From NCBI GenBank assembly GCA_019973155.2, contig BPQB01000087.1, positions 62,001 through 126,000 of the forward strand: DNA of 64,000 nucleotides. Reading direction: 5' to 3'. This DNA comes from Phanerochaete sordida (taxonomy: Eukaryota > Basidiomycota > Agaricomycetes > Polyporales > Phanerochaetaceae). Position 1 is the stretch's first letter. Each line of letters starts with the position of its first letter. The position numbers and the translations under genes were made by a program. Below, one piece after another: positions 11,686 to 23,657 of the stretch. The notes under the pieces were generated by a model. It was given only the letters and a program-made list of their open reading frames with translations. It was not told the DNA's origin and made no database searches.

Positions 11686-13505
11686 TTGTACCTCGGGATG
11701 ATTTCTGGATAGGATAGGATAGGACAGTCCGTAGCCTCGCTCACTGAATATCTCTTGCATTCAATTGGACTTGCATCGCATGCACACATTCGTCTCATGT
11801 TGCTCTATGGAATGCATGGCCTCTCGTGGTATTGATGGCGTGCATGGGCCTGCGGCGAAGCAGCATCCGTGGCTCGAGGCATATTGCTTGTAAGTTAAGA
11901 CTCGCAGACCGATGAACTTGGGTTGGTCAAAAGGCGAAGTCTAATCGGTCGTTATTGCAGCATATAAATTGAAGTAGGGCATCTCGAGTGCAATATTTTG
12001 CACTGTAGATCAAGTTGGTGGCGTACTAAATCTACAGCAGTCCTCCGGAGCGGCCCTCGAGCGAGAGGTACCCACCTCACAAGCCTCGGGCGAGTCAAGT
12101 TCTGGCTGCGCAACGACGAAGAGCGACGTAATCTGAGCGAAGATCGTGTCGGTTTGGTTTACGCCTCACGACTTGCGTTGGAAGCCGACTGAAGAGGCAG
12201 AGCGGGAATTACTTGCGGGGACAAACAAAGCAACAAACAAAGCGCGTCGGCGCGAGCGGCTGCGCGTCCGTCCCTCCCAGTGCACCTTCGCCCGCCACAT
12301 GTCAGAGCACGGCATGGCTAGATAAACGAAACCAACACGTTCCCTGACATACAAAGGCATCTCAATTCCCAGACAGGCTGCGCACACACCACATTCACCG
12401 GTCCTCACGCACCGTCGCCCGAGTCTGGGCGCGCAGCACGCCAGCCGACCCGTGCAGCTGCGGAACAGCCGGACCACGGTACCTGCCAGGAATCGATGAG
12501 GGTCCACTTTGGCCCTCCCCAGAGCTCTCATGCGCGATTGCCTTCGCCTCCTGGCCTTCGACGGGCCCCTGACACTGGAGCCTCGCCTCGCGCTCGGCAC
12601 GCGCCCAGTTCGGCATTTGCGTCCGCAAGGGGGCACAGCCGGCCGCACAAGCGGCGGCGCGAGCGCAGGGACGCCGCGGCCATCGCGGCACGCGCGGGAG
12701 AGGGCAGGCGACGTGTGCCGCTCCCGCCAGTCAACCGGCCGCACCTTGCGCCGACAGGCAGCGCGGCAGGTGCCCCGCAGGGCGTCCCGGCGAAGCGAGC
12801 GCACGGAACGGCGCAGCCGCGCGGGCGTGCCTGCAGGCGGCGGGCAGGCACGTTCCTGCGCGGGCGTCCCGCCGGCTCTCACACCGTGGGCACGCCTGGC
12901 TGTTGGGCACCGCCAGGGTGCGAGCCCCGCGTGCCGCGCCCGCGCGGGCCTATCGCAGTGCGCGCTGTGCGCATCCCAATCGCCGCGAGCGCGATCCGCT
13001 GCGCCAGGGAGCGCATGCCCGGCCCTGCAGACACTGCAGCGAGGGCCGCTCGGGGGCGTGCCGTCCCGTGCGCAGCGAGCTGGACGGGCCCAAACGCATG
13101 TCGCGGCAGGCCTGCACACGAAGCGGGGAAGGTCTGATGCTTGTGTAGGAAGAACGCTGCGGGTGCGGAAGAAGCCCGAGTCAATTTGCACTCCGAACCC
13201 GCGAGCTTAGATCTCGGATTTGAGGGTGTCCGTGCGCAGATTGAGAGGGTAGGGTCCGTGAATGGCGGCCCGTCCGACATTGGCCCGAGGGAAGTGGTCT
13301 CGCATATGAGCAATCGCTACGGCTGGGCCACTGCGATGTGTGAGAAGTATCGCACGCGATGCATATCCGGAAGGCGGAGCGTAGAATCGTGGCATCTGTT
13401 ATGGTACAACGAGCAGTTCCGTCCAAGAAGCGATCTAGATTACATACAATGTCGTACGCGCTTGCGTACTTTTGGCAGAAGCACGAGGGCGTAGAAGGCC
13501 TACGC
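11686..13505. other. Intergenic; GC-rich block at about 12400-13140 open in several frames
   Basis: The first part has a short GGATA microsatellite (11707-11724). The later part is about 65-70% GC with few stops. Open frames up to 341 codons (minus) and 233 codons (plus) overlap there, with Arg/Cys/Ala-rich composition on both strands. I see no introns, conserved motif or start context, so I treat these as GC-driven open frames, not genes. Confidence 0.5.
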
Positions 13506-15867
13506 TCAGGCATCGGTGATACAGCCGCGGCTGGCATCTTCGACGACCTTGGTGTACTTGAAGAGCGTGCCCTGGGAGACCTTGAGCGGAGGCGCCTTCC
13601 ACTCCTTGCGACGGCGCTCGAGCTCCTCGGGAGCAACCTTCAATTCAATGGAGTTTTTGACCGCATCCACCGAGATAACGTCGCCGTCGCGGACCAGAGC
13701 GATGGGGCCTCCGACCTGCGCTTCCGGCACGACGTGGCCGATACAGAAACCGTGGCTCCTGCACCCCCAAAGTTAGCCACACGCACAATCGCACGCCATA
13801 TTCTGGTTACGCACCCTCCACTGAAACGCCCGTCTGTCAGGCAGGCGACATCGTGACCCAGGCCGGCTCCCATGATCAGACTGGTGGGCTTAAGCATCTC
13901 CGGCATGCCTGCAGGACAAAGTTTTTGAGTTCGCGTATCAGCGCACGGACGAGAGGCGTGGCTGACCTGGTCCACCCTTGGGCCCGAGATAACGAAGAAC
14001 CACGACGGTCTTCTCACCCTTCTTGATGGAGCCGCTCTCTACTGCCGCGACAAATTCATCTTCGGAGTCGAATGCGCGCGCCTTGCCAGTGAAGCCCAGG
14101 CCTTCCTTGCCGGTAATCTTCGCGACAGCACCGCCTGGGGCAAGATTACCTTTCAGGATACTGCAACAGCGTTAGCTCCGCAGCAAAGGGCACGAGCGTC
14201 CATGGGGTCCATACCGAAGGTGCCCGGTCTCCTTGATCGGCTTCGACAGGGGACGAATAACATCCTGCTCCGTAAAGGAGAGCTCGCCGTGCTCGTGTGT
14301 CCACCGCTCGAGGTTCTCTCCGAGCGTCTTGCCCGTGACAGTCATATTGTTGCCGTCGATCAAGCTATTCTTCAGGAGGTAAGCCATGATTTCTAACAGG
14401 ACGATCAGAACATGTTTCCGCAGTTCCTCAGGGCCAGCGGAGACTCACTAGGGATACCTCCGATTTTGTAAACATCTTCCATGACATACTTGCCGCTCGG
14501 TTTCAAGTCAGCGATGAAGGGCACGCGATCCGAAACGGCCTGGAAGTCGTCGATAGTGAGGGGGATTCCCACCGAGTGCGCGATTGCAATAAGGTGCAGC
14601 ACGGCGTTAGTTGATCCGCCAAGGATCATGGTCAGGACCTGGACAGAGCGGAAGTTTTAGCGTCCGGTCAGGGGGTGCGCCACAGGCATGCGCGGACGTA
14701 CCATCGCATTCTCAAACGCGGATCGAGTCATGATATCCCGGGGCAAAATGTTTTCCTCCAGGAGAGTACGCATCGCGGGTCCGACCGACGCACACTCCTG
14801 CATTTTTTCGGGATATTCTGCCGGGAAGGAAGACGAGCCCGGAAGAGACATGCCGAGGGCCTCGGCGCACGATGCCATGGTATTTGCGGTATACATCTGG
14901 AAATAGGACTTGTCAGAACGGCGCACGGATATGCCGAGTTTGGGAGACTCACCCCGCCGCAAGCGCCAGGCCCAGGGCAGGCGTGGCGGACGGTGTCGTA
15001 CCGCTCGCGTTCAGCATCTTCGGTGCGACCATCCTGAAGGTACTTTCCATAGGACTGGAACGCGGAAACGATGTCCAATTGGGGCGCGCCGGCGCAGGAT
15101 CCAGGACGGATGGTTCCACCGTAAACCATGATACCTGGCCGGTTCAACCTGCCGACTGTATGCGTTCAACGTGGGTGCGGTCTGCATTGACATGGAGTAA
15201 CTCACGTGCCATCAACACGCCCGGCATGTTCTTATCGCAGCCAGGAATGACGACCATGCCATCGAGCCAGTGTCCACCAGCGGCAGTCTCAACCTGGTCC
15301 GCAATCAGGTCCCGCGACTGCAGAGAGTACGACATCCCACGAGTACCCATACTGATTCCGTCGCTGACACCAACGGTACCAAATTGGTATCCGATGATGC
15401 CTGCTTCCGTGAGCGATCTCTTGACGTGCTGCCCGAGTCCAAGTAGATGGCGGTTGCATCTGAACGGAGGAACGGACACAAATCAGTATCCGTCGGACGC
15501 AAACAGCATAACGTCCGTACGGGTTGCCTTCGTACCTGCGGAACGGTCAGGACGCGTCGTAAACAAAGAGGATGGCAACGCACCAAACGCTGGCAACGCC
15601 AACCATGGCCTTGTCAAAGTCATCGTCCTTCGTGATACCCTCTGTCGCGTACAACATGGCCTGACTCGCGCCCTGAGTCTTCGGCTTGGTCACGGTGCGA
15701 CTGTAGCGATTCATGATGGGCTTCTCTGAGCACTTCGTCGCGGACGTCGAGAAGAGACGGCCTTGGAGGCCATGGCGGCCGACGAGGAGGGGTGTCCGGA
15801 CAGGCATGGACGTTGAGGACAACCTGAGACTCGAACCGCGAGCGCGTAGCGTGCGCCAGTGACTCAT
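13506..15867 (-). CDS. ILV3: Dihydroxy-acid dehydratase, mitochondrial
   Basis: Ten exons on the minus strand: 15584-15867, 15521-15535 (15-nt microexon), 15206-15459, 14953-15134, 14702-14896, 14449-14638, 14215-14392, 13967-14160, 13815-13908, 13506-13758; 612 aa. The enzyme makes 2-keto acids for valine, leucine and isoleucine in mitochondria using an Fe-S cluster. The N terminus is Arg/Ser-rich (presequence-like). Family motifs are intact: [50 protein letters not shown] and the [15 protein letters not shown] stretch. The normal acceptor before exon 4 (exon top at 15148) would put the frame out by one base; the in-frame alternative (15134) drops LNRPG. See findings. Start choice is the first Met giving a leader. 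Confidence 0.95.
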
Positions 15868-17524
15868 GTGGCGGAGTCACGGCGATCACGTCACGCTTCG
15901 CACGGCCTGGCGAATCAGGGCAGCGCAGTTTGCCCTCCCATAACTCCGTCATATCTTCCCGCTATCATCGCTTTGTGGCAACTCGAACATGACGAAGATA
16001 AATATGTGCAACGTCTACAAATCGCGACGGTACTCGACGCCAAGTCTCCACAGCCCTCCCGCGTCATGTCTGCTACGCGAGCACCGCGGACTTCAGGCAC
16101 ACGCTTGCAGCACATGACGATGCTTTGCTGAGCATGATGGTGTCGGGATTGAGGAGGACGTCCAGTTCGGACATATGAGAGCGAACGCGGTATGGCGTCG
16201 CATCGCCTCCGCCGCCACCGGGTGGCACCAAACCGCAGCCTCTCGGCAGCAGCTCAGCCAGACGTCATCCGCCTGCGACGCTGTGCTGGATCTCGGAAGG
16301 CAGAAAGAAATCGGGCGGACCTCGCAATGACGCTGGGGCCAGCAGCCAGGGCCAGCAGCGTTGGAGTCGGCAGCCGCAGAAGACCGCTGGGACACGCGTG
16401 CGAAGCGGCCGCAGCTTGGGTGATTCGGGGATACGGAGAATGATGCGCCCTGCACATGGAAATGAAGCAGATCGAGATAGCGTTCTGAGCAGCGGGAATT
16501 AGACGCTTTGCCGGACGCGTAACCTCACCTCGCTTGGAAAAAGAGAGTGAGCAGCCTGCTTTGCGCGTGTCTCAGGGACAATTTCGCCGGTTAGAAAACA
16601 CAGAAAATGGGGGCAAAGACATACTCAGAAGCAGCGCGACCAGCCGCTGAGCTCAACCGCCTGCCTTCGTTCTGAAGAGCCGCGGGGTTGCATGTGGTCG
16701 AAACATATTTTCTTGACAGAAAGTCCACTCTGGGACTGTTACCGCCGCCGCGGCTCGGCACAACATTCCACGAGTGCCCAGGCGAATATTGAGTCGATCA
16801 TGCTTCGAGAATTCCTGGCCAAGGGGTGTCTCTGTGGTGTCCGAAGGCAGCCGCACACAGTAAGGGGCACGACCTCGGCCTCAATACGATCACAACGGGC
16901 GCGAGGACCCACAAAGCGAGCGGTTGAAACGGCATGCAAAAACCGCGACATAGATCGGGCGAAATTATATCAGGAATAAATCCGCAAACAAATTATTGAT
17001 TGCGTACCGCCATGTGTCGCAGTCGGCACACCAGCCGTATTTGGTATAACCGCCCGCGCACCCTGAGCGAGGACGTGCTCCGCCACCGCAACCAGGGCAG
17101 GCCCTACGGTGAAAATTGCCTTGCACAGCGTTCTGCGCACTCACCGCGGTGGATTTGAACTGTACAGATCGACGGTCGCGAGGATGACTCCGGCGGCGGG
17201 AATGCACCCTTGATTTTTGGGCACGTCCCCGAGCACCGAAACCAACAGCGGAAGCAAACCTTAGCGGGTCGTCCTTTTCAATCTTGCCACAAGTCCGGCC
17301 CTTCCCTCGACTGTCAGGAGCTCTGGTTCTGCCGCTCCCTTTCCCCCTCTTCCCCGGCGAGAAAAGCGATCCCTCTCGGTCTCTGCTTCAGTGCTTTCCC
17401 TGGTTGGCGAATGGGCTCTCTATCCTCACCATTTCTCCTTTCCGCTTCGCTACCCAGAGCGAGACCTTCCGCCCATCCACGGGGAGACACAGGGAGCAGT
17501 TGAGGGAAGAGACGCACTGCGAGT
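15868..17524. other. Intergenic, divergent promoters of ILV3 and the Zn2Cys6 gene
   Basis: 1.65 kb between divergent starts. CT-rich leader near 17280-17470 precedes the plus-strand gene. No supported gene or RNA in between. Confidence 0.5.
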
Positions 17525-19663
17525 ATGGATCGAGGAGGAGGGAGTGGTCGAGGAGGCCCTTCGAGGCAAGGTAGCTCCCTTCCGAGGACCCTTCACGGTA
17601 GTCTGCTGCACACAGACACCGGGGAAGAGGAAGAGGTCTTCTCGGAGGAGGCCCCGCCCGTCGAAGCTCTGGAAGCAGCTCAGGAAGAGCCTTCACCGTA
17701 CCCCGTCTATGCCACCAGCTCTGCACGATCCGCATCGGTCCCATACTCGTCGGCCTCGGTATCCGGACCCTCGCCACTCACGCCCTTCGAGCAAGGCAGC
17801 AGCAGAGGCCCCGGCGACCCGTCAAGAGCCTACACCTACAGCATCGAAACCCAAGTCGAGCAGCAGCAGCCCCCGCGGGCCCGCCAGGAACGCAACCTCG
17901 CCCTCCCGCCGTTCCGCACGCAAGCGGCGGCGAGCACGGACCCGGAGCTGTACGCATCCTCTGTGGTCACCTCCCGCCTCAACTTCAATTACGCATCATC
18001 CACGGCGCCACCGCTAGGCCGTCCGAGCTTGCCTCCTGTCTCTTCCCTGGACAGCGCCCTCGGGTCGACGTCCTATGCCGGCTCGTCGTCGCAGCAGTTC
18101 TACACGCCGCCCCGCGGCAACACCTGGGACACCGCCCCACATCCGTATGCCGCAGAACGCCCGATGGCCAGGACGGCCTGGTCGTATCCTGCTGTCCCCG
18201 AGCACAGTCCGCCTATTCGCACGCATCCATCGCCGCAAGAGCTGTCGAGCTATTCGGAGATCGCACGATGGGGTCAGTACGGCAGACCGGAAATTTTTGC
18301 ACAAGAGGAGGGTCGAAGTACCGCTGCTCACCGTGAGTTTTCCGTTATTTTTTGTGGATGCCCCGACGGCGGCTGACGAGACGACGCAGTGAGTGCCGCC
18401 CGTTCTACAATACTCGAGTCGCAACAGCTGTCCGACCCGGGACGAGCCGCCCGCCTCTACCAGCCACAGCCGCAGGTAGCCCTCCAGCCGAGCCGCGTTC
18501 CCGTGCCGTCTGTCGAGCTCGCCCAGCCGTTCTATGACATCGCTGAGGCGCGCGAAGAATACCCACAGGTTTCTGCGGACATGTCTCCCGCGTACAGCAC
18601 GAGGACACGCGAGACTACGTCTCCGTCCGCTGGCGAGCCGAGTCCCCTCGCCCAGCGAGGTCGGACGGCGGCGGTGCCTATGGGCTGGCAGGAGGCGCGG
18701 CGGGCCGAGGGATCTGAGCAGCCAATAGCCTCGTCGTCAATGGCCCGGCGGCCGTCTAGCACCCAGCTGGGGAAGCGCAAAGCCAGCGACAACGATGACG
18801 ACTCGTCGGACGACTCACCTGTGCGGAAGATTCCCAAGAAGACGCCTATCGCGTGCAACTTCTGTCGGGGTAAGTGCAGCACCAAAAATTGTACCTAGTC
18901 GCCCGCCCGCTGACCGACGCCCTCCCGACGTTCAGGCCGCAAGCTGAAGTGTGATGGGCGGACGCCGACGTGCGGACACTGCGAGAAGAGGCGGCAGCCC
19001 TGCACGTACGTGGAAGCTGTGAAACGGCGAGGACCCGGGAAAGCGCCAAAGGGCCATCGGAAAGGCGGGCAGCAGCAGAAGGCTGATCGGCCTCGAGGCG
19101 CTGCTCAGGGTCCTGGCCAGCCGGGTCCGTCGTCGTCGCCTGCCGCGAGCCTGCCGCCGCCGCTGCCCCCGAGCGTTTCGCCCGAAGACCCGTACACCCG
19201 ATACCAAGGCATGTACATGTCCCCGCCGCCCGCGACGACACAGGCGGCGGGCATGGGCAGCATGCCCTCGAGAATACCTCTGCAACCTCCATACCCGTCG
19301 AACCAGTTCGACTTCACATACCCAGCCCCGCCGCGCCAGACGAGCTCGGCCGCGCGGGCTGCTTACGAGCGGAACACGTTCTCGGACGACTTTGGCCTGC
19401 CGCAGCAGCTCTCATACCCCGCGCCGGGACCGTCGCAGGTGGAGGCACAAGCGTTCGAGCCGCCGCGCGTGCCGAGTTCGAGCGCGGGGGCGCACCTGCA
19501 GGAGGGGTGGCCTGGGGTGGGCTCGGCGGCGGCGGCGGCGCGACACGACCATGACGAAGACCGCGGCTCTCGTGCTCGGGAGCCGCACGAATATAATCCT
19601 TACGATCCACGAGCAGCACCCGCGGGGTCGGCGCGTGCACCTGGGCCTGGCCGCGAGCGTTAG
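17525..19663 (+). CDS. Zn(II)2Cys6 transcription factor
   Basis: Three exons (17525-18332, 18390-18869, 18936-19663) encode 671 aa. Unusually, the zinc cluster lies in the middle (Cys 425, 428, 435, 442, 445, 452; ACNFCRG...RKLKCDGRTPTCGHCEKRRQPC) rather than at the N terminus. It is preceded by a long Ser/Pro/Gln-rich disordered region and a basic patch (KRKAS, RKIPKKTP). It is followed by a basic linker (KRRGPGKAPKGHRKGG) and a Pro/Ser/Tyr-rich tail. No fungal-TF middle homology domain is seen. It is probably a nuclear sequence-specific regulator with unknown targets. An intron splits the cluster one base after CNFCR, the same place and phase as both clusters of the neighbouring gene at 20158. 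Confidence 0.88.
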
Positions 19664-20157
19664 GGCGTGCGAAGGGGAGCCCTGAGCTGCGGGCTGGGGC
19701 CTGGCGTGCGCACGCGCACGCACGCGTCCGGAGTCGGATGACCCGTGTCCCCTCTATCGGCGTGCTGTGTCCCATCATTGCTTCTGCTGTTGCCGGGCAA
19801 CTCGAACAGCGGCAGCGAGGACATCTGATCCTCCACGGCCTCCGTTCGTCTCTGTTTTATTTGTGACCTCTGGTGTGTATGTGTACAGGCTAGTGTGTGT
19901 ATAATGTCGTGTATAGTCTCTCTGTAATGCCATATATCTTAGACCGCGCCCGGTCGGTGTGGATGATTTACGCCGGCTCGATAGCGCGAAGCCGCCAATC
20001 AGCAGGCGGATGGTCTCCGCTCTGCGATCCGACGGCTGATGGTTCGCCAATTTGTGCAGCGCTCTAGATCACCTCCTTCCCGGCACCGCTCCGTCCACGC
20101 CTCTCGCTAAGCCTTGTCTCCGGCCAGCACCTCCTCGCGTCCATCGCCCCGCCAGCC
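19664..20157. other. Intergenic, no gene seen
   Basis: 3' region of the Zn2Cys6 gene with TG-rich and T-rich tracts (19850-19920) and the short leader of the next gene. Confidence 0.5.
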
Positions 20158-23073
20158 ATGGACACCACCGACCAGAGGGCCCGCCGCGAGCAGGCCGACT
20201 ACCGCGACCTCCCCCGCCACGCCCCCGACGCTCCCCCGCCGCCCCGCGACGACCCGCCCACGGACGCCAGGTCCGACCGCGACCCGCCCGGCTACACGCT
20301 CATGGTCGCAGGCAGGCGCACCGGCAAGACCTCCTTCCTCCGCCTCCTCCTCGACACAAGCGTCATCTCCCCCTCCGCCACCCACGACCAGCTCCATTCC
20401 GTCGCAAAGTTCGTCCAGGGCTGCGCGGGCTTCACCCCCCTCGTCCGGTCCGTGTCCGTCAATGTCGACCAGGCCGTCGCGGACGACAACGGCCGCCAGG
20501 ACATCCAGACCCTCAACCTCACGCTTATCGACACTCCCTCCCTCGACTACGAGGACGAGCCCGGGTCCCAGCAGGTCGTGAACGAGATCCTGAGGCACCT
20601 CGACGCGCGGTTCTCCGAGAGCATCGAAGACGTGAGCGTTCCCTCTTCTCTCTTTCCCCTGCCTAGTCCGACCGATCTGCGCTGCCCCCAGGACCGCAAA
20701 GCTTTGACCGGCGACCACCATGTCCACCTGTGAGTACCGCGGATTGCCCACACGCGGTGACACGATTGAAAGCGTCTCTCCCTCTCCTACCTTTCCCCAG
20801 GTGCATCTACTTCCTCGATCCCGATGCCATCGTCCCGCCCTCGGTCTCCGTCGTCCCCCCAGCGCCTCACATGTCTCGGACCCGCAACAACAGCCTCTCC
20901 AAGCCGGAGCTTGAGCCCGTCATCCTCGAGCCCCCGGTGACCACGAACCCGCTGCTCTGTCGCCCAACGCTCCCGCAATCCGACATTTCCACCATCCGGC
21001 GCCTCTCTGCGCGCGTGAATGTACTTCCGGTCATTGCCCGCGCGGACGCCCTCTCCAATGATCGGCTCGCAGCCGTCAAGCTCGCCGTCCGCCGCGACCT
21101 CGCCGCTGCTGGCATCGGCTTCGGCATCTTCGACGGCGAGATCCAGGGCGTGTACTCCTACGGCAGCGACATCCCCGACATCATCGTCCCCAAGGGCGGC
21201 GTCGACCATGCCAGCCCGTACAACGGCACGCCGAACGGATCGTCGTCCGGGGGATCTTCACCCTCGTCGACACCCATCACGCCCCATCTTTTGCGACTCC
21301 CGTTCGCTTTGATTTCCCCCGATATTTATTCCCACAGCGACGGCGTGCCGAGGCCGGCGCCACCGCGTCATGAGCTGCTCAAGGACTACATGCCCGTCCC
21401 GGAGAGGACCACCAAACAGTCGGCCGCCAACAAAATCGTCCGCGGCAAGTGGACTAGGACCTACAGATGGGGCGGCCTCGACTGCATGGACATTAACCAC
21501 TGCGACTTCCTGCACTTGCGAGGCGCCGTCTTCTATCACATGCGGGTTCGTACCTTCCTCCGCGCTGAGCGTCCCGTTCTGACAAGGCTGTCCCTGCCCC
21601 GAACAGACCTTGCAGAAGTACACGCGCGAGTACCTGCTCGAAAAGTTCCGCGTCGAGTACCAGCCTGCGTATGCAGCCGCCGTCGCGCGCATGCAGCGCT
21701 CGTCCCCGGTGGTCCAGCGCATGCCGCAGCAGCTCCCGCCTGGAGCGCGCCCTGTTCTCGCGATTGACACCGCACCACCACACGCGCCCGCTCGGCACGC
21801 CTCTCACTCCATCTCCCACAGTGCAGAGAGCGGGCTTTCGTCAGGAAGGACCGCTGTCAATCCTGAGCTGTCGCCCATAACGTCGGCTGGTCAGTCATCT
21901 CACTTCCGTGGACCTCGCGTGCCCGAGTCCGCGGGGTCGCCGGCGTACTCGACTGTGCTGACTGTGTATCCCCAGTTGGCCGCGTACGGACGAAGAAAAC
22001 CAACGTGGCATGCAACTTCTGCCGATGTGAGTGTACTTTCTTATCAAGGGTGCATGTCGTTGACAGAACTTCTATCAGCTCGGAAGCTCAAATGCGACGG
22101 CGGGCGGCCTGCCTGTAGCCAGTGTTTCAAACGATCTCATCCCTGCGACTACACGCCCAGCCACAGGCGTCGCGGGACCAAGAAGCGCAAGTCCGACGAC
22201 GGTAGCGAGAGCGACCTTGAGATGGACATGGAAAGTGGAGATCCGTCGGGGGACATGGAACCGTCCATGTCTCCGGACATCCCTTCACAGCCCCACTCCC
22301 GCAGGAACTCGAACGCGGTTGACATGATGATGGAGAACAAGCTACCGCCCATTGATCGCCCTGAACAGCACAACACAGTCCTTCCGCCAATCTCCCATCC
22401 ATCATCCATGTTGATTCAGGGCCCACAAGACCGTGGGTATCCCATGAAGCATGAGCTCCCGCCTATCGCCACGCTGCCGGCCCCTACAGCGAACGACATG
22501 CAGGAGATGCAAACTTTGGCACCCCTGCGCAACCAGGCCGAGATGCAGCCACCGCCGTCGCAGCAGCGCCGGCGTACGTCTTCTGCCGCGTCCACCAAAG
22601 GACGCCAAAACGGCTACGGCTCCAAGATCGTAGCCTGTAACTTTTGTCGAGGTGCGCGCTGCTCCTTTCTGGCTGCTGAACCCGACTGACTGTGTGCTGC
22701 AGCTCGCAAGACTCGATGTGACGGAGGACACCCCGCGTGCAGCAGCTGCGCGCGACGCTCCCTGCCGTGCAACTACGTGAACGACCCGTCGTCGGGCAAC
22801 CCGAAGGGCCGTCCAAGGACTGCCGGCGGGTCTTCGGCGGGGCCCTCCGCGCCGCCGTCGACGCGTTCCTCCCCCACGGCTCAGAACCACGTAGGGCCTT
22901 TGGCAGGAATCCCGAACGGCTTCATCCACCACATCCACCCCATGGACAGCGCCGAGGTAGAGCTCCAGCGCAGCTTCGACCTCGACGTGCCGCCGTCGAA
23001 GAAAATGCGGATCGCGGACGATCTGGCGCCGCCACCGATGGCGCACGCCGTCGCCGTCTCCTCCGCTAATTAG
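20158..23073 (+). CDS. Septin-like GTPase fused to two Zn(II)2Cys6 clusters (predicted 844 aa)
   Basis: Seven exons close in phase: 20158-20631, 20692-20729, 20801-21545, 21607-21889, 21976-22026, 22079-22651, 22703-23073. Residues 1-419 are septin-like: P-loop AGRRTGKTS (51-59), G3-like LIDTPSLD, HVHLCIYFLDP, G4-like VLPVIARADALS, YRWGG and CDFLHLRGAVFYHM. After a Leu/Arg-rich helix and a disordered Ser/His/Pro linker come two zinc clusters, Cys 526/529/536/543/546/553 and Cys 717/720/727/734/737/744, each CX2CX6CX6CX2CX6C. Between them is a basic (RRRGTKKRK) and acidic/Ser-rich region. The join at intron 21890-21975 has donor GTCAGT, branch CTGAC and acceptor CCCAG. No stop closes the septin frame before it. 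Two separate genes are still possible if a transcript ends or starts differently. The DxxG glycine of G3 is Ser, so GTPase activity is doubtful. Confidence 0.75.
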
Positions 23074-23657
23074 AAGTGCCTCCATACTCTCGCTGCGCAA
23101 CCACGTCCAACGCTAAATTCAACACCAAGAACAGCAAGCTATCTTTGTCTTCCTGCCCTGTGAATATTGTCATACATATTGTTTCTCTTCCTGTCACACC
23201 AACCGTGCATGCCTGAAGCTCATTGATTAACGCATATTCTGTAGACATATCGTGGCGCGGACCCCTCATTTTCTTGCTTGAATGTGTCCTGTGATATCAG
23301 TAGTTGCCGCTCCACTTGGGTTTTAGGAGATGTGTGTGTCCTAGTCCTTGATATCTGCACCGGAAAAATGTACTAGTAGCCTCTTCTGTCTGCGACCCCG
23401 CGCGCGGCCCCGACGTCCGCCCCGCAATATTTGCCCTCTTCCGCTGTCTGCACCCATGATGCGCCAATCATGGGGGCAATTTAGGCGCCCATTGCACATC
23501 GACGGTGATTGGCTTTTCGAATAAAGTTGGGTCCGCTGTGCAACTCTCACCGTAACCCTCTGCGCTGCCTGGCAGTCGCTTTCCGTTCCTTTTCTCTGTA
23601 TACCTCTCTTTCTCTCTTTCTCTCGTCTTGGATACATACCCCTGCTAGGCCCGGCCG
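23074..23657. other. Intergenic, no gene seen
   Basis: 3' region of the fusion gene, then a CT-rich leader (23580-23640, TCTTTCTCTC repeats) upstream of the second septin-like gene. Confidence 0.5.

Noticed and set aside
12166..13191. 341-codon open frame on the minus strand
   Set aside because: No motif, no intron, poor start context, and equally open frames on the other strand; GC-driven.
21610..22689. Unspliced reading through both introns (21890-21975 and 22027-22078)
   Set aside because: The two introns together are a multiple of three so the frame stays open, but reading through destroys the first half of zinc cluster 1; splicing restores all six cysteines.
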